DNA of 64,000 bases from Idiomarina piscisalsi (GTDB lineage: Bacteria; Pseudomonadota; Gammaproteobacteria; Enterobacterales; Alteromonadaceae). Below are positions 27,886-37,592 of the stretch, one piece after another. The notes below the pieces were generated by a model that was given only the letters and a program-made list of their open reading frames with translations, was not told the DNA's origin and made no database searches. The stretch is from positions 1 to 64,000 of the forward strand of contig NZ_PIQA01000014.1 in NCBI RefSeq assembly GCF_003987095.1, given 5' to 3'. Every line of letters begins with the position of its first letter. Within the stretch, counting starts at the first letter, position 1. The position numbers and the translations under genes were made by a program.

Positions 27886-27887
27886 AC

Positions 27888-28631
27888 TTACTCACTAATC
27901 TGTGTGCCTGAAAAGGGGTTATTCATTACATTCCAACTGCCAATTCGCACACATCGTCGTAAGCGTTTTGCGGCGCTTAGCGCCCCGCGAACTTTTACCT
28001 CCATGCCGTCTTTAATCACTCCCGCCTGGGTAAGTTGCTGAATAGATTCTGAATTGAGGTGGCTTAAAGGGTTTCCACTACCGTCCAGCACTGCTTCAAC
28101 GTCGGTTATCAACAGCAAATCGGCATTGTAGGTGGCAGCGACGGCCACAGCGGCATCATCCGCATTCACATTGAACCACTCACCCTTTTCGCCAAAGCCA
28201 ATAGAGCTGATAATAGGTAGGTAACCATGCATCAGTAAGTCGACCAACAACGCAGGCACCGGCTCCGTACTTGAAACCTGGCAAAGACCAACCTGACCTA
28301 AGCCTGCAGACTGTTGAACACAATGAACGCCAGCTTCGTAAAGCGTCAGGCCAATCGGCTTTAATCCTGCGGCAATCGCCTGCTTCATTAAGGTTTTGTT
28401 GGCCGCACCCGCCAGGCCACCAACTATGTAGGGCATGTGTTGCTCAGGGCTGATTCTTAAACCATTCACCTTTTCACTCTGTAAACCGGCCGTTGCCAGC
28501 CACTGTTGCACCAGCGCTCCGCCACCGTGCACTAACACAATGTCATCATCATTTTGTTGCAGTGACTGAAACAGCGCACCCAGAGTTTCTGTTTGTTCCA
28601 GCAAACTACCACCGAGTTTAATAACCTTCAC
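27888..28631 (-). CDS. argB: Acetylglutamate kinase
   Basis: 247 residues, the short form seen in enteric-type operons (E. coli 258), lacking the N-terminal helix of arginine-inhibited hexameric enzymes. KLGGSLLE at the N-terminus and VLVHGGGALVQQW are the phosphate-binding glycine motifs, and NVNADDAAVAVA carries the catalytic Asp region. It phosphorylates N-acetylglutamate. Its start overlaps the argC stop by 4 bp. Confidence 0.95.
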   Translation of the reverse strand: MKVIKLGGSLLEQTETLGALFQSLQQNDDDIVLVHGGGALVQQWLATAGLQSEKVNGLRISPEQHMPYIVGGLAGAANKTLMKQAIAAGLKPIGLTLYEAGVHCVQQSAGLGQVGLCQVSSTEPVPALLVDLLMHGYLPIISSIGFGEKGEWFNVNADDAAVAVAATYNADLLLITDVEAVLDGSGNPLSHLNSESIQQLTQAGVIKDGMEVKVRGALSAAKRLRRCVRIGSWNVMNNPFSGTQISE

Positions 28632-29653
28632 AGCAAGCCCTCCTCAACCGGCAGTCCCAGTTGCAGATTAATGCACTGAATGGCCTGACTCGCTGCACCT
28701 TTCAGTAAGTTATCAATAGCTGACAGCACAATGAGCTGGTTACCCTGCCGGTGCCAGCCAATATCGACAAACGGCTGCTGCACAACGTTTTTAATAGCGG
28801 GACGGCTTTGGCTTTTCGCACGTACCAAAGGTGCAGTCGCATAGCACTTATAAGCGTTGGCAAGGTCATCGTCAGTGACCGTGTCATTCAAGGTTGCGTA
28901 AACGGTTGCTAAGATGCCTCTCGGAAAATTCGCTAAATGCGGCGTAAAAAGCACCTCTTGTTGTAGCTGTTGAGCTATTTCCGGTGTGTGTCTATGACCA
29001 AAGAGTCCGTAGGCTTGCAGCGATAACTCAGCACCATGGCTGGTCAGTGACGCTTTTCGTCCCGCGCCGGTAACACCGGATACCGCATTAACAATCACTT
29101 TTTCATTCGTCAGCAAAGATTTTTGCTTTAAAGGCATCAGTGCCATTAGCGCTGCGGTCGGGTAGCACCCCGGAACCGCAACCAGTTGCGCAGTTGCGAT
29201 ATCGGCGGCATTCCATTCAGCCAGACCATAAACAGCATCGTCTAACCAGTTTGAATGCTTGTGCTCAAAGCCATAAAACTCGGAATACTGGTTTACATCG
29301 TGCAGCCGAAACCCACCAGACAAGTCGATAACTTTAAGCCCCGCCTGCAAAAAACCGGGTGCCAACGCCACACTAACCGCATGATCCGTGCATAAAAATA
29401 CGGTGTCCGCCTGCTCAGTAATGGCTGCTTTGGCACCGCTCGACAAGGGCTGCAAAGGTACAGCTAAAGAATGTGCATATTGCGGATGTAAATCGCCGAG
29501 CAAGGTGCCTGCATCACTGCTATGCTCAGACACGTAGCAGCCAAACAGCTTTAGAGCTGAGTGCTTCTGTATTAACCGTGACAGTTCGGCGCCAACATAG
29601 CCGCTGGCTCCAATAATGGCGACGGTGTGTGACTGTTTTGTCTGGTACTGCAT
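28628..29653 (-). CDS. argC: N-acetyl-gamma-glutamyl-phosphate reductase
   Basis: 341 residues. An N-terminal NADP-binding fold begins AIIGASGYVGAEL and the catalytic cysteine is in VPGCYPTAAL. It reduces acetylglutamyl phosphate to the semialdehyde. First gene of argCBFGH(A), divergent from argE. The ribosome-binding site before ATG 29653 is weak. Candidate ArgR sites lie in the 99-bp gap to argE. Confidence 0.95.
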   Translation of the reverse strand: MQYQTKQSHTVAIIGASGYVGAELSRLIQKHSALKLFGCYVSEHSSDAGTLLGDLHPQYAHSLAVPLQPLSSGAKAAITEQADTVFLCTDHAVSVALAPGFLQAGLKVIDLSGGFRLHDVNQYSEFYGFEHKHSNWLDDAVYGLAEWNAADIATAQLVAVPGCYPTAALMALMPLKQKSLLTNEKVIVNAVSGVTGAGRKASLTSHGAELSLQAYGLFGHRHTPEIAQQLQQEVLFTPHLANFPRGILATVYATLNDTVTDDDLANAYKCYATAPLVRAKSQSRPAIKNVVQQPFVDIGWHRQGNQLIVLSAIDNLLKGAASQAIQCINLQLGLPVEEGLL

Positions 29654-29680
29654 GAAAAAACCATTGCTGTTTATGCTTAA

Positions 29681-29736
29681 AAATGCAGAATAAACGAATA
29701 AATATATTTATGCAATAATCATGAATAATTATTTTT
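29681..29736. promoter_or_regulatory. Candidate ArgR operator region between argC and argE
   Basis: The divergent promoter region is very AT-rich. TGAATAATTATTTT (29722-29735) matches most of the ArgR consensus TGAATwwwwATTCA, and a second imperfect palindrome (CGAATAAATATATTTATGCA, 29695-29714) lies next to it. Tandem ARG boxes here would let ArgR repress both directions when arginine is plentiful. Confidence 0.55.
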
Positions 29737-29752
29737 AACAGGAATTGTATTT

Positions 29753-30913
29753 ATGAACGCTCAGTCGTTACCTTCTTTCTTTTCGATGTACCAGCAATTG
29801 ATTGCTATTCCGTCTATCAGCGCGACCGACCCTAAATGGGACACCAGCAATAAAAAGGTTATTGACTTATTGGCTGAGTGGCTCGAGCTACTTGGGTTTG
29901 AGTGCGAGATTAACGAACTGAAAAGTCAGCAGGGCAAGTACAACTTGCTGGCTAGAAGAGGAAGCGGCAGCGGCGGGTTGTTATTGTCCGGTCATACCGA
30001 CACCGTTCCTTATGATGCCAGCCGCTGGAACTTCGACCCTTTTAAGTTAACCGAACAGAACAACCGCTGGTACGGGCTTGGCAGTATTGATATGAAAGGC
30101 TTTTTTGCTTTTGTCATACAAGCCTTAAGTGAACTGGATGCTAGTGAACAAAGCAAACCTATTATGGTGCTGGCCACCGCTGACGAAGAAACCACTATGA
30201 ATGGCGCCCGTGAAGTCAGTCGCTTTGCTAACCTACATCCGGATTACTGCATTATTGGCGAACCAACAGATATGCGTCCGGTCTACGCGCACAAGGGCCA
30301 TATGAGTGAAGTCATTCGCATTACCGGTCGCTCCGGCCACAGCTCCGATCCGGCACTGGGTATTAATGCCATAGAGCTGATGCACGACGTGATTTCTTCC
30401 CTCATGAAATTAAAAGAAGAATTTAAGCATAAATATTCAAATTCAAGCTTTAGCGTACCATACCCGACCATGAACTTCGGGCATATTCATGGTGGCGACA
30501 ACGCCAACCGTATTTGCGGCTGTTGTGAACTCCATTTAGACGTGCGCCCGCTCCCCGGATTATCTGTCGATGAACTCTACGCCCATTTGAATAAAGCAAC
30601 CGAAAGTATACAAAAGCGCTATCCGGGCAGTGTCGAACTTATCTCGTTGCACCACCCAGTTCCTGCATTTGAGCAAACGCCCGACTCAGCCTTGGTACAA
30701 CTCGCCGAAAAAGTATCGAAGTCACAAGCTCAGGCCGTAAACTACTGTACAGAAGCGCCTTTTTTACAAGAGTTAGGTTGTGAAACATTAGTCATGGGGC
30801 CCGGCTCAATAAAGCAAGCGCATCAACCCGATGAGTATTTATTGACCGAAGTCATTGAACCGACTCAAGAAAAACTAAAAAAGTTATTAAAAAGCTATTG
30901 TTTTTCCGACTAG
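29753..30913 (+). CDS. argE: Acetylornithine deacetylase
   Basis: 386 residues, M20 metallopeptidase family. The zinc ligands are visible: H in LLSGHTDTVP, D in GLGSIDMKGFF, the acid pair in ATADEETT, D/E in CIIGEPTDM, and a C-terminal histidine in IKQAHQPDE. The dimerisation domain lies about 180-290. It releases ornithine from N-acetylornithine. Divergent from argC, with AGGA about 10 bases before the ATG. Confidence 0.94.
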   Translation: MNAQSLPSFFSMYQQLIAIPSISATDPKWDTSNKKVIDLLAEWLELLGFECEINELKSQQGKYNLLARRGSGSGGLLLSGHTDTVPYDASRWNFDPFKLTEQNNRWYGLGSIDMKGFFAFVIQALSELDASEQSKPIMVLATADEETTMNGAREVSRFANLHPDYCIIGEPTDMRPVYAHKGHMSEVIRITGRSGHSSDPALGINAIELMHDVISSLMKLKEEFKHKYSNSSFSVPYPTMNFGHIHGGDNANRICGCCELHLDVRPLPGLSVDELYAHLNKATESIQKRYPGSVELISLHHPVPAFEQTPDSALVQLAEKVSKSQAQAVNYCTEAPFLQELGCETLVMGPGSIKQAHQPDEYLLTEVIEPTQEKLKKLLKSYCFSD

Positions 30914-30989
30914 CTGCCGATACAAACAAGCAGCATCATTGATTTAGATTAATGCCAGGTCGTTTAAACGTTAGTAAAAGGATCATCAC

Positions 30990-32615
30990 ATGTTACGACA
31001 GTTTTCTATAGGTACCAGAGCCATTGGGGCATTCGGTCTAATCGGCGTATTCGTTATCATTTTTGGGCTGTTTGCTCTCAATAGAATGGGCGCCATTGCC
31101 GATCGCATGCATGTTATTACCGACAAGCAAGTGCCTGCAGTGGAGAAAGTCAATGCACTAAATAACGAGTTTCTTTACGTCAACATATACTCAGCTAACG
31201 TTTACACCTATTTAAACGACCCTGACCGTCTGCAACGCTACTTAGATAGATTAGATTCAGCTTCGGCCAGTTTAAAAGAAGCCCAGGAAGAATACAGTTC
31301 TCTTATCGAAGACCCTGAAGCACGAAAACTGTTTAACGAGTACAAAGCGCTTGATAAAAAATATTGGCAGCTCAACAAGCAGTTTTTGGAGTTAGTTAAT
31401 GCAAAACTTCCTGATGTTATTGCATCCCTACGTGAAAACTCATTAATTCCGTTAAGCACAGAAATATCAGCGAAATTAAACCAACTTCAGCAGCGCGAAA
31501 TGGCGTTAATTAGTGATGCCGGCGATAATGCAATCAGTGTGTATGAAAGTGCCAACATCGCTGTCATCATTGCGATTATTGCGGTCGTCTCGTTACTCAT
31601 TTTCTTTGCTATTATGATGACCAAAAGTGTCGTTAGCCCAATATCCGCCGCTGTGGATTTTGCAAAAGTCATCGCTTCTCGCGACTTAACTCAAACCATA
31701 GACGTTGTCGGCAACGATGAACCGGCTCAGTTACTGAGACAATTGATTAAAACTCGTGATGAATTGCGCGAATCCATCGGTACTATTTCTGAGTCTTCCG
31801 AACAGCTCGCGTCAACTTCTGAAGAATTGAGCTCGGTGACACAAGATTCAACACGCACTATTCAGCAGCAGTCGGAAGAGCTGGAGCAAGCAGCAACAGC
31901 TGTGAACGAACTGACAACCGCCGTTGAAACCGTTGCTCAGGATGCGCAAAACGCGTCAGAAGCGTCTGAAGAAGCTAACCGCCAGGCGCAACAGGGCGAC
32001 GACCGTGTACGTCAAACCGTACGCGCTATCGAAGAGCTCTCTCAAGAAATTGGCGACTCTTCAAGCAACGTCACTGAGCTGGCCGAAAAAGTCAGCAATA
32101 TCACCAAGGTACTGGAAGTTATTCGTGGTATTGCGGAGCAAACCAACCTGCTCGCACTTAACGCAGCTATTGAAGCGGCTCGTGCCGGTGAGTCTGGCCG
32201 TGGCTTTGCAGTTGTTGCCGACGAAGTTCGCTCACTGGCGCACAAGACTCAGCAATCAACAGTTGAAATTGAGGACATGGTTAAAGCCATTAACGAGTCC
32301 AGCGACCGTTCTGTGTCCACCATGAAAAACAGCATGGAACGTGCGACTCGTACGCTGGATGTGGCTCGTGAAGCCGGCGAAGCGCTGCAACTTATTGCAA
32401 CTGCGGTCAGCGAAATCAACAATCACAACACGTCCATTGCCAGCGCGGCCGAAGAGCAGGCTAACGTGGCTCGTGATGTTGATAAGAACCTGGTCAGCAT
32501 TCGCGACCTGTCTAACTCAACCGCGTCCGGTGCAGAACAGACCAACGCGTCTAGTGACGAGCTGTCACGCTTAGCTGTCGGTCTGAACGAACTGGTCGAA
32601 CGCTTTAAAATTTAA
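30990..32615 (+). CDS. Methyl-accepting chemotaxis protein
   Basis: 541 residues. TM1 is at about 11-31 and TM2 at about 190-212; the periplasmic sensor between them is a four-helix-bundle type. A HAMP domain follows (to about 265), then a long helical signalling domain with the conserved hairpin tip [22 protein letters not shown], here given in part, and [13 protein letters not shown]. It passes ligand binding to CheA/CheW at the cell pole. The ligand is not evident. AAAGGA precedes the ATG; it stands as a single gene. Confidence 0.92.
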   Translation: MLRQFSIGTRAIGAFGLIGVFVIIFGLFALNRMGAIADRMHVITDKQVPAVEKVNALNNEFLYVNIYSANVYTYLNDPDRLQRYLDRLDSASASLKEAQEEYSSLIEDPEARKLFNEYKALDKKYWQLNKQFLELVNAKLPDVIASLRENSLIPLSTEISAKLNQLQQREMALISDAGDNAISVYESANIAVIIAIIAVVSLLIFFAIMMTKSVVSPISAAVDFAKVIASRDLTQTIDVVGNDEPAQLLRQLIKTRDELRESIGTISESSEQLASTSEELSSVTQDSTRTIQQQSEELEQAATAVNELTTAVETVAQDAQNASEASEEANRQAQQGDDRVRQTVRAIEELSQEIGDSSSNVTELAEKVSNITKVLEVIRGIAEQTNLLALNAAIEAARAGESGRGFAVVADEVRSLAHKTQQSTVEIEDMVKAINESSDRSVSTMKNSMERATRTLDVAREAGEALQLIATAVSEINNHNTSIASAAEEQANVARDVDKNLVSIRDLSNSTASGAEQTNASSDELSRLAVGLNELVERFKI

Positions 32616-32624
32616 ACTCAGTAA

Positions 32625-32658
32625 TGTGTAAGAGAGGGCGACCGCCTTCTCTTACACA
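32625..32658. terminator. Long stem-loop shared by the chemoreceptor and hipA genes
   Basis: TGTGTAAGAGA (32625-32635) pairs with TCTCTTACACA (32648-32658), and GGCG pairs with CGCC inside, giving a nearly continuous 16-bp stem. The right arm contains the hipA stop codon (32652-32654). No strong T run follows, but it is the obvious boundary of the two convergent transcripts. Confidence 0.6.
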
Positions 32659-34067
32659 TACTTCTCCATCTCAGGTAACCCTGACAAACTTTCCTTAAGC
32701 CATTTCGATTCGTTTGCGATGACGCACATACAGCGCTCTATATGCGCTTTCTCAACATCGTTAATGGCGCATTGCAACACCTGCTCTTTGGCACTATTTA
32801 AAGAGCCCAACACAGATTCTAATGTCTGCTGCATTAGCAGCTGTAAGCGTGTCAAAGGCAAGTCCACGGTTTTTGCAAAGTCTGCCAACATATAGCTGGT
32901 TATCGGCTTGCTAAAGTTGCCTGCGTTACCGGCATCGTATTCACCTATAGACATAGCGAAAACCTGAGGAATTTCAGTCGGAAGACTTTCTGATTGCCTC
33001 GCCTTTCGTCTGGCCTGAAGTTCCTGAATACTGGCTTCGACATTCACTAAATCGTAAAAAGGCGCCAGTTCTAATCCACTTTTACCAACGAAGTAACTGA
33101 TATTTTTACCATGAGCATCATAATTAGCCGTCAATAAATTGAAGGTCATCCACTTGACCAACGCCGTCTGGTAAGCAAGCGCGTTATTGGTGCGTACTGA
33201 AAACAACTTCGGAAAAGACACACCGTCACGAATGTAAATACCATCGCCGGTATCACCGAATTGCCGCTCGTACTTATAGGACGGCGGCAAGTTAACAGCC
33301 TGGCATCCATCAATAACATGCCGACGGCGAACACGCCTATGCTCAGCATCAAAATGTCGGTCAAACCTGTTAACAACCAGAGTCGGCGTCTCACCATAGC
33401 GCCGGAAATCAACTTCTGGCACGTTGAGCCCGGATAACTGCGCCAATATCATCGTGAAAAACTCATTCACGGCAATACAGGGCACACGACCCGTTTCGAA
33501 TTTGAAAATACGATTAGACGCCAACTCACCTTCCGCAAAACCGAGTTCGTGTCCGCTTTCAAATAAATTCAGTTTGTCCTGCACTCCAGCTACGGATAAA
33601 CGAGTCTTGTCATCCCAATAGGTAATAGGCTCAGCCGCTGACTTGGATCTTTCGAGCTTTTCCGCAAGTTCATTATTGGAAATAGGCCGCAGTAGCGTCT
33701 CACCCACGGCTTGCCCGGGGGGACGGAATGACAAAGCGCCTGAGGTTTCCTGACCAATCGCTCGAATAAGCCCAAATGTATTATTCCTGGATACTGTTGT
33801 GTTTAATACCAGCTCATCTAACCCCTTGCCTTCAGGCAACAGGTTTTGCAAGTAATTATAAACTTCACGCTGGCCGAAATCGCCACTTAAAGGCAAGTGC
33901 GGCGATATCGCAAAGCCATTAGCTTTCCATTCGCTATTGTAGGTCAGAGCAAGCTCGCGCTCCGTGCCGGAAACCAAACTAAGCTCCGCAATTTTTTGCT
34001 GTGTACCGATATAAACATCGAGCGTGTGTTTGTCAGAACCAGTCACTGTCTGGCTCCCTAAGCTCAT
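32652..34067 (-). CDS. HipA-family Ser/Thr kinase, module 1
   Basis: 471 residues. HipA N-terminal subdomain at about 15-115, then the kinase. The G-loop-like segment is VAGVQDK (159-165); RFDR is at 234-237, the catalytic loop NYDAHGKN is at 315-322 with D317, and the metal-binding Asp is in FYDLV (D339). HipA kinases phosphorylate targets such as glutamyl-tRNA synthetase and cause dormancy when not held by HipB. It overlaps the HipB-like gene. ATG 34067 is listed; GTG 34046 is a good alternative because GGGAG stands 7 bases before it. Confidence 0.88.
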   Translation of the reverse strand: MSLGSQTVTGSDKHTLDVYIGTQQKIAELSLVSGTERELALTYNSEWKANGFAISPHLPLSGDFGQREVYNYLQNLLPEGKGLDELVLNTTVSRNNTFGLIRAIGQETSGALSFRPPGQAVGETLLRPISNNELAEKLERSKSAAEPITYWDDKTRLSVAGVQDKLNLFESGHELGFAEGELASNRIFKFETGRVPCIAVNEFFTMILAQLSGLNVPEVDFRRYGETPTLVVNRFDRHFDAEHRRVRRRHVIDGCQAVNLPPSYKYERQFGDTGDGIYIRDGVSFPKLFSVRTNNALAYQTALVKWMTFNLLTANYDAHGKNISYFVGKSGLELAPFYDLVNVEASIQELQARRKARQSESLPTEIPQVFAMSIGEYDAGNAGNFSKPITSYMLADFAKTVDLPLTRLQLLMQQTLESVLGSLNSAKEQVLQCAINDVEKAHIERCMCVIANESKWLKESLSGLPEMEKYV

Positions 34068-34338
34068 TATCTTGATGCTGTTGAGTGTCGGTCACTATGC
34101 GAAAGGAGAGCCCAAGGTAGTTCATAACCCGCAGTACATTGACAAAATTAACCCGAGGATTGCCCTTTTCAATTTTTACCAGAGTTTGTCTGGATAACGA
34201 CAGCGTTTCCGCGACATCCACTAAGCGTAAATGCATTGCCGTGCGCTTAGCGGTAATAGCCTCAGCCAGCAATGCTGCTGAGAAAGGTTGTGTTAAGTCA
34301 GGCATAGGGGTTGGCTTGACACTTTTACCATTGGCCAC
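34033..34338 (-). CDS. HipB-like XRE-family antitoxin, module 1
   Basis: 101 residues with a helix-turn-helix at about 28-80 (AITAKRTAMHLRLVDVAETL, SLSRQTLVKIEKGNPRV). It would bind and restrain the HipA partner and repress the pair. The start is a GTG at 34338 with AGGGA 9 bases upstream; an internal ATG at 34305 has no site. The gene overlaps hipA. An inverted repeat directly upstream (34350-34368) is the probable operator. Confidence 0.85.
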   Translation of the reverse strand: MANGKSVKPTPMPDLTQPFSAALLAEAITAKRTAMHLRLVDVAETLSLSRQTLVKIEKGNPRVNFVNVLRVMNYLGLSFRIVTDTQQHQDNELREPDSDWF

Positions 34339-34349
34339 TCTAAAGTTCC

Positions 34350-34368
34350 CTTTAAATAGAATTTAAAG
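34350..34368 (-). promoter_or_regulatory. Probable operator of hipBA module 1
   Basis: CTTTAAAT-AGA-ATTTAAAG is a perfect 8-bp inverted repeat starting 12 bases upstream of the hipB start codon. A further half-site containing TTTAAATAGAA occurs about 50 bp upstream (near 34403). The rest of the 34369-34627 gap is AT-rich and must also contain the aceB promoter. Confidence 0.6.
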
Positions 34369-34627
34369 TTAATACTAGGCAATAATCCTTAAAAGTCAAT
34401 TTAAATAGAACCTTATAGGCTAACCATTAAAAACGTTAATTAATTCTATTATAGGAGTATTTTAAAAAATTACTCAGACTCGCCCCGCTCGAATTTTAGA
34501 CACAGCTAACTCCAACATAAAAATAATCTACATGAATACTGTTAATTTACTGCATAAATTAGACTAATGGTGCGACCAGCGCCTATTCTGAATCCGTGTT
34601 AACAAATCAGTAACAACGGATTCAAAA

Positions 34628-36211
34628 ATGAACAATCTATTTCAATTCAGCCAACCACTCGATGACAAGGCCAAAACCTTATTTAACGACGAGCATCAGG
34701 AGTTCCTGGCAGAGCTGGTCGATACTTTTCAGCCTCGCTTAAACGAACTACTGGAAAAGCGCCAGCAGCGACAAGCTCATTACGACAGCGGTGCTCTGCC
34801 CGACTTTGACCCCAACACCCAGGACATTCGCGAAAGCGACTGGAAAATCGCTCCACTCCCTAAAGATTTACAGAAGCGACGCCTGGAAATTACCGGGCCT
34901 GTCGACCGGAAAATGGTGATTAATGCGTTGAACGCCAACGTCGACTGCTACATGGCCGACTTTGAAGACTCACAGTCGCCTACCTGGGACGGCATGGTCA
35001 ATGGCCAAATTAACTTACGTGACGCCAACCTTGGCGGCATGACATACACCGACCCAAACAGTGGCAAACACTACAAAGTGGGTGAAAACCCAGCGCTGCT
35101 TATTGCGCGAGTTCGTGGTTTGCACTTGCCTGAGAAACACGTACAACGCAATGGTCAGGCAATTCCCGGCGCTTTAATGGACTTTACTTTGTACTTTTTA
35201 CTGAACTATCAACAGCGCTTACAAAAAGGAACAGGGGTTTACTATTATCTGCCAAAGCTGGAGCACAGCGCAGAAGCTAAATGGTGGGCCGATGTCTTCC
35301 ACTTCACCGAGCGCAAATTTAATTTAAAAACCAGTACCATTCGCGCCACGGTACTCATTGAAACCTTGCCGGCCGTGTTCCAAATGCACGAAATTTTGCA
35401 CGCCTTAAAAGATCATATTACCGCACTGAACTGCGGTCGCTGGGACTATATTTTCAGTTACATCAAAACACTAAAAGCACACGCCGATCGCATACTCCCT
35501 GACCGCCAGATGGTCAGCATGGATAAGCCCTTCTTAAACGCTTATTCGCGTTTATTGGTTAAAACCTGTCACCAGCGGGGTGCATTAGCTATGGGCGGCA
35601 TGGCGGCTTTTATTCCCAGTAAAGATCCTGCTGAAAACGAAAAAATCCTCGCTAAAGTCCATGCGGATAAGACGCTGGAGCGAGACAACGGGCACGACGG
35701 TACCTGGATAGCCCATCCCGGTCTTGCCGATACCGTTCGCGAGATATTTGTTGACGGTATTAAGGGTGACAATCAGCTGCACGTGCTGCGCGAAGACGAC
35801 AACGACATTGACCAGTCGTTACTTCTGCAACCCTGCGACGGCGAGCGCACCGAAGCCGGTATGCGCACTAATATTAGAGTCTCACTGCAATACATTGCAG
35901 CCTGGTTAAACGGCAAAGGCTGCGTACCAATTTATGGTCTGATGGAAGACGCCGCCACCGCAGAAATTTCCCGCACCTCTATCTGGCAGTGGATCCGCCA
36001 CGGCAAAAAGCTCTCTGACGGCACGCCGGTAACCAAAGCCTTATTCACACAGCTTCTGCAGGAAGAGGCCGACGTCGTTAAAAAAGAAGTCGGCGAAAAG
36101 CGCTGGAATAACGAGCCCTTTGAACAGGCCTTAACGCTACTTGAAAACATTACTACCGCCGACGAGCTGGTCGACTTTTTGACCCTGCCCGGCTATGAGC
36201 AACTCAACTAA
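34628..36211 (+). CDS. aceB: Malate synthase A
   Basis: 527 residues, isoform A size (E. coli 533). Family stretches ITGPVDRKMVINALN, MADFEDSQSPTWDG, TVLIETLPAVFQMHEIL and GRWDYIFSYIKT are present and carry the acetyl-CoA/glyoxylate site and magnesium ligands. It condenses glyoxylate and acetyl-CoA to malate, the second step of the glyoxylate shunt, allowing growth on acetate or fatty acids. First of the aceBA pair, 43 bp before aceA. Confidence 0.95.
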   Translation: MNNLFQFSQPLDDKAKTLFNDEHQEFLAELVDTFQPRLNELLEKRQQRQAHYDSGALPDFDPNTQDIRESDWKIAPLPKDLQKRRLEITGPVDRKMVINALNANVDCYMADFEDSQSPTWDGMVNGQINLRDANLGGMTYTDPNSGKHYKVGENPALLIARVRGLHLPEKHVQRNGQAIPGALMDFTLYFLLNYQQRLQKGTGVYYYLPKLEHSAEAKWWADVFHFTERKFNLKTSTIRATVLIETLPAVFQMHEILHALKDHITALNCGRWDYIFSYIKTLKAHADRILPDRQMVSMDKPFLNAYSRLLVKTCHQRGALAMGGMAAFIPSKDPAENEKILAKVHADKTLERDNGHDGTWIAHPGLADTVREIFVDGIKGDNQLHVLREDDNDIDQSLLLQPCDGERTEAGMRTNIRVSLQYIAAWLNGKGCVPIYGLMEDAATAEISRTSIWQWIRHGKKLSDGTPVTKALFTQLLQEEADVVKKEVGEKRWNNEPFEQALTLLENITTADELVDFLTLPGYEQLN

Positions 36212-36254
36212 TTTCAACTCACAACATTATTAAAGAACAACAAGGAATACGACC

Positions 36255-37592
36255 ATGACAACCTCAAACCTATCATTCGCACAACAAGTGAAAGACTTAC
36301 AAGCGCAATGGGACAACGATTCGCGCTGGGAAGGTATTCAACGCCCCTACAGCGCCGAAGACGTTGTTCGCTTACGCGGCACCGTACAACCGGAATACAC
36401 CTATGCCAAAAACGGGGCGAATAAACTCTGGCAACTGATTCACGGCAAGGCGCAGGAAAAGTTCGGCAAAGACTATGTGAATGCACTGGGTGCCTTAACC
36501 GGCGGCCAAGCGGTACAACAAGTGAAAGCCGGTTTGCAGGCTATCTACTTGTCAGGCTGGCAGGTTGCCGCAGACAATAACTCAGCGTGCAGCATGTACC
36601 CGGACCAGTCGCTGTACCCGGTCGACTCAGTACCTACTGTGGTCGAGCGCATTAATAACTCGTTCGCCCGTGCTGACCAAATTCAGTGGTCTAAAGGCGT
36701 AACACCGGAAGACGACAACTATGTCGACTACTTTGCGCCGATCGTGGCTGACGCCGAAGCCGGCTTTGGCGGGGTTCTGAACGCTTATGAGCTGATGAAG
36801 AACATGATCAAAGCCGGTGCCGCCGGGGTTCACTTTGAAGACCAACTAGCGTCCGTTAAAAAGTGCGGCCACATGGGCGGAAAAGTACTGGTGCCAACAC
36901 AAGAAGCGGTGCAGAAGCTATCAGCCGCGCGTTTAGCCGCTGATGTTGCTGGTACGCCAACGCTCATTGTTGCACGTACTGATGCTAACGCCGCCGACTT
37001 GCTGACTTCCGACTTTGACCCGAACGACAAGCCGTTCATTACCGGTGATCGTACCGCAGAAGGCTTCTATCGCGTTAAACCGGGCATTGAACAGGCCATT
37101 TCACGTGGCTTAGCCTATGCGCCATATGCTGATTTAATCTGGTGTGAAACGGCGAAGCCTGACTTAGACGAAGCGCGTCAGTTTGCCGAGGCCATTCACG
37201 CGAAATACCCAGGTAAGCTGCTAGCCTATAACTGCTCGCCGTCGTTTAACTGGAAACGTAATCTGGACGACGCCACCATTGCCAAATTCCAGCGCGAATT
37301 AGCTGCGATGGGTTACAAATTCCAGTTCATTACCTTAGCGGGCGTGCACAATATGTGGTACCACATGTTCGAACTGGCGCACGACTATGCGCGCAACGAC
37401 ATGTCAGCGTACGTGAAACTGCAGCAACAGGAGTTTGAAGCCGCAGATAAAGGCTACACCTTTGTGGCTCACCAGCAGGAAGTGGGCACTGGATACTTTG
37501 ACGAGCTTACCAATGTGATTCAGGGCGGCGTGTCATCCGTCACCGCACTGACCGGCTCAACTGAAGAAGAGCAGTTTAAAACCTCCGCGTAA
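36255..37592 (+). CDS. aceA: Isocitrate lyase
   Basis: 445 residues (E. coli 434). The active-site cysteine motif KKCGHMGGK is at about residue 196. [12 protein letters not shown] and NCSPSFNWK, also family hallmarks, are present. It splits isocitrate to glyoxylate and succinate. Co-directional with aceB; AAGGAA is 9 bases before the ATG. Its last 17 bp overlap the end of convergent aceK. Confidence 0.95.
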   Translation: MTTSNLSFAQQVKDLQAQWDNDSRWEGIQRPYSAEDVVRLRGTVQPEYTYAKNGANKLWQLIHGKAQEKFGKDYVNALGALTGGQAVQQVKAGLQAIYLSGWQVAADNNSACSMYPDQSLYPVDSVPTVVERINNSFARADQIQWSKGVTPEDDNYVDYFAPIVADAEAGFGGVLNAYELMKNMIKAGAAGVHFEDQLASVKKCGHMGGKVLVPTQEAVQKLSAARLAADVAGTPTLIVARTDANAADLLTSDFDPNDKPFITGDRTAEGFYRVKPGIEQAISRGLAYAPYADLIWCETAKPDLDEARQFAEAIHAKYPGKLLAYNCSPSFNWKRNLDDATIAKFQRELAAMGYKFQFITLAGVHNMWYHMFELAHDYARNDMSAYVKLQQQEFEAADKGYTFVAHQQEVGTGYFDELTNVIQGGVSSVTALTGSTEEEQFKTSA

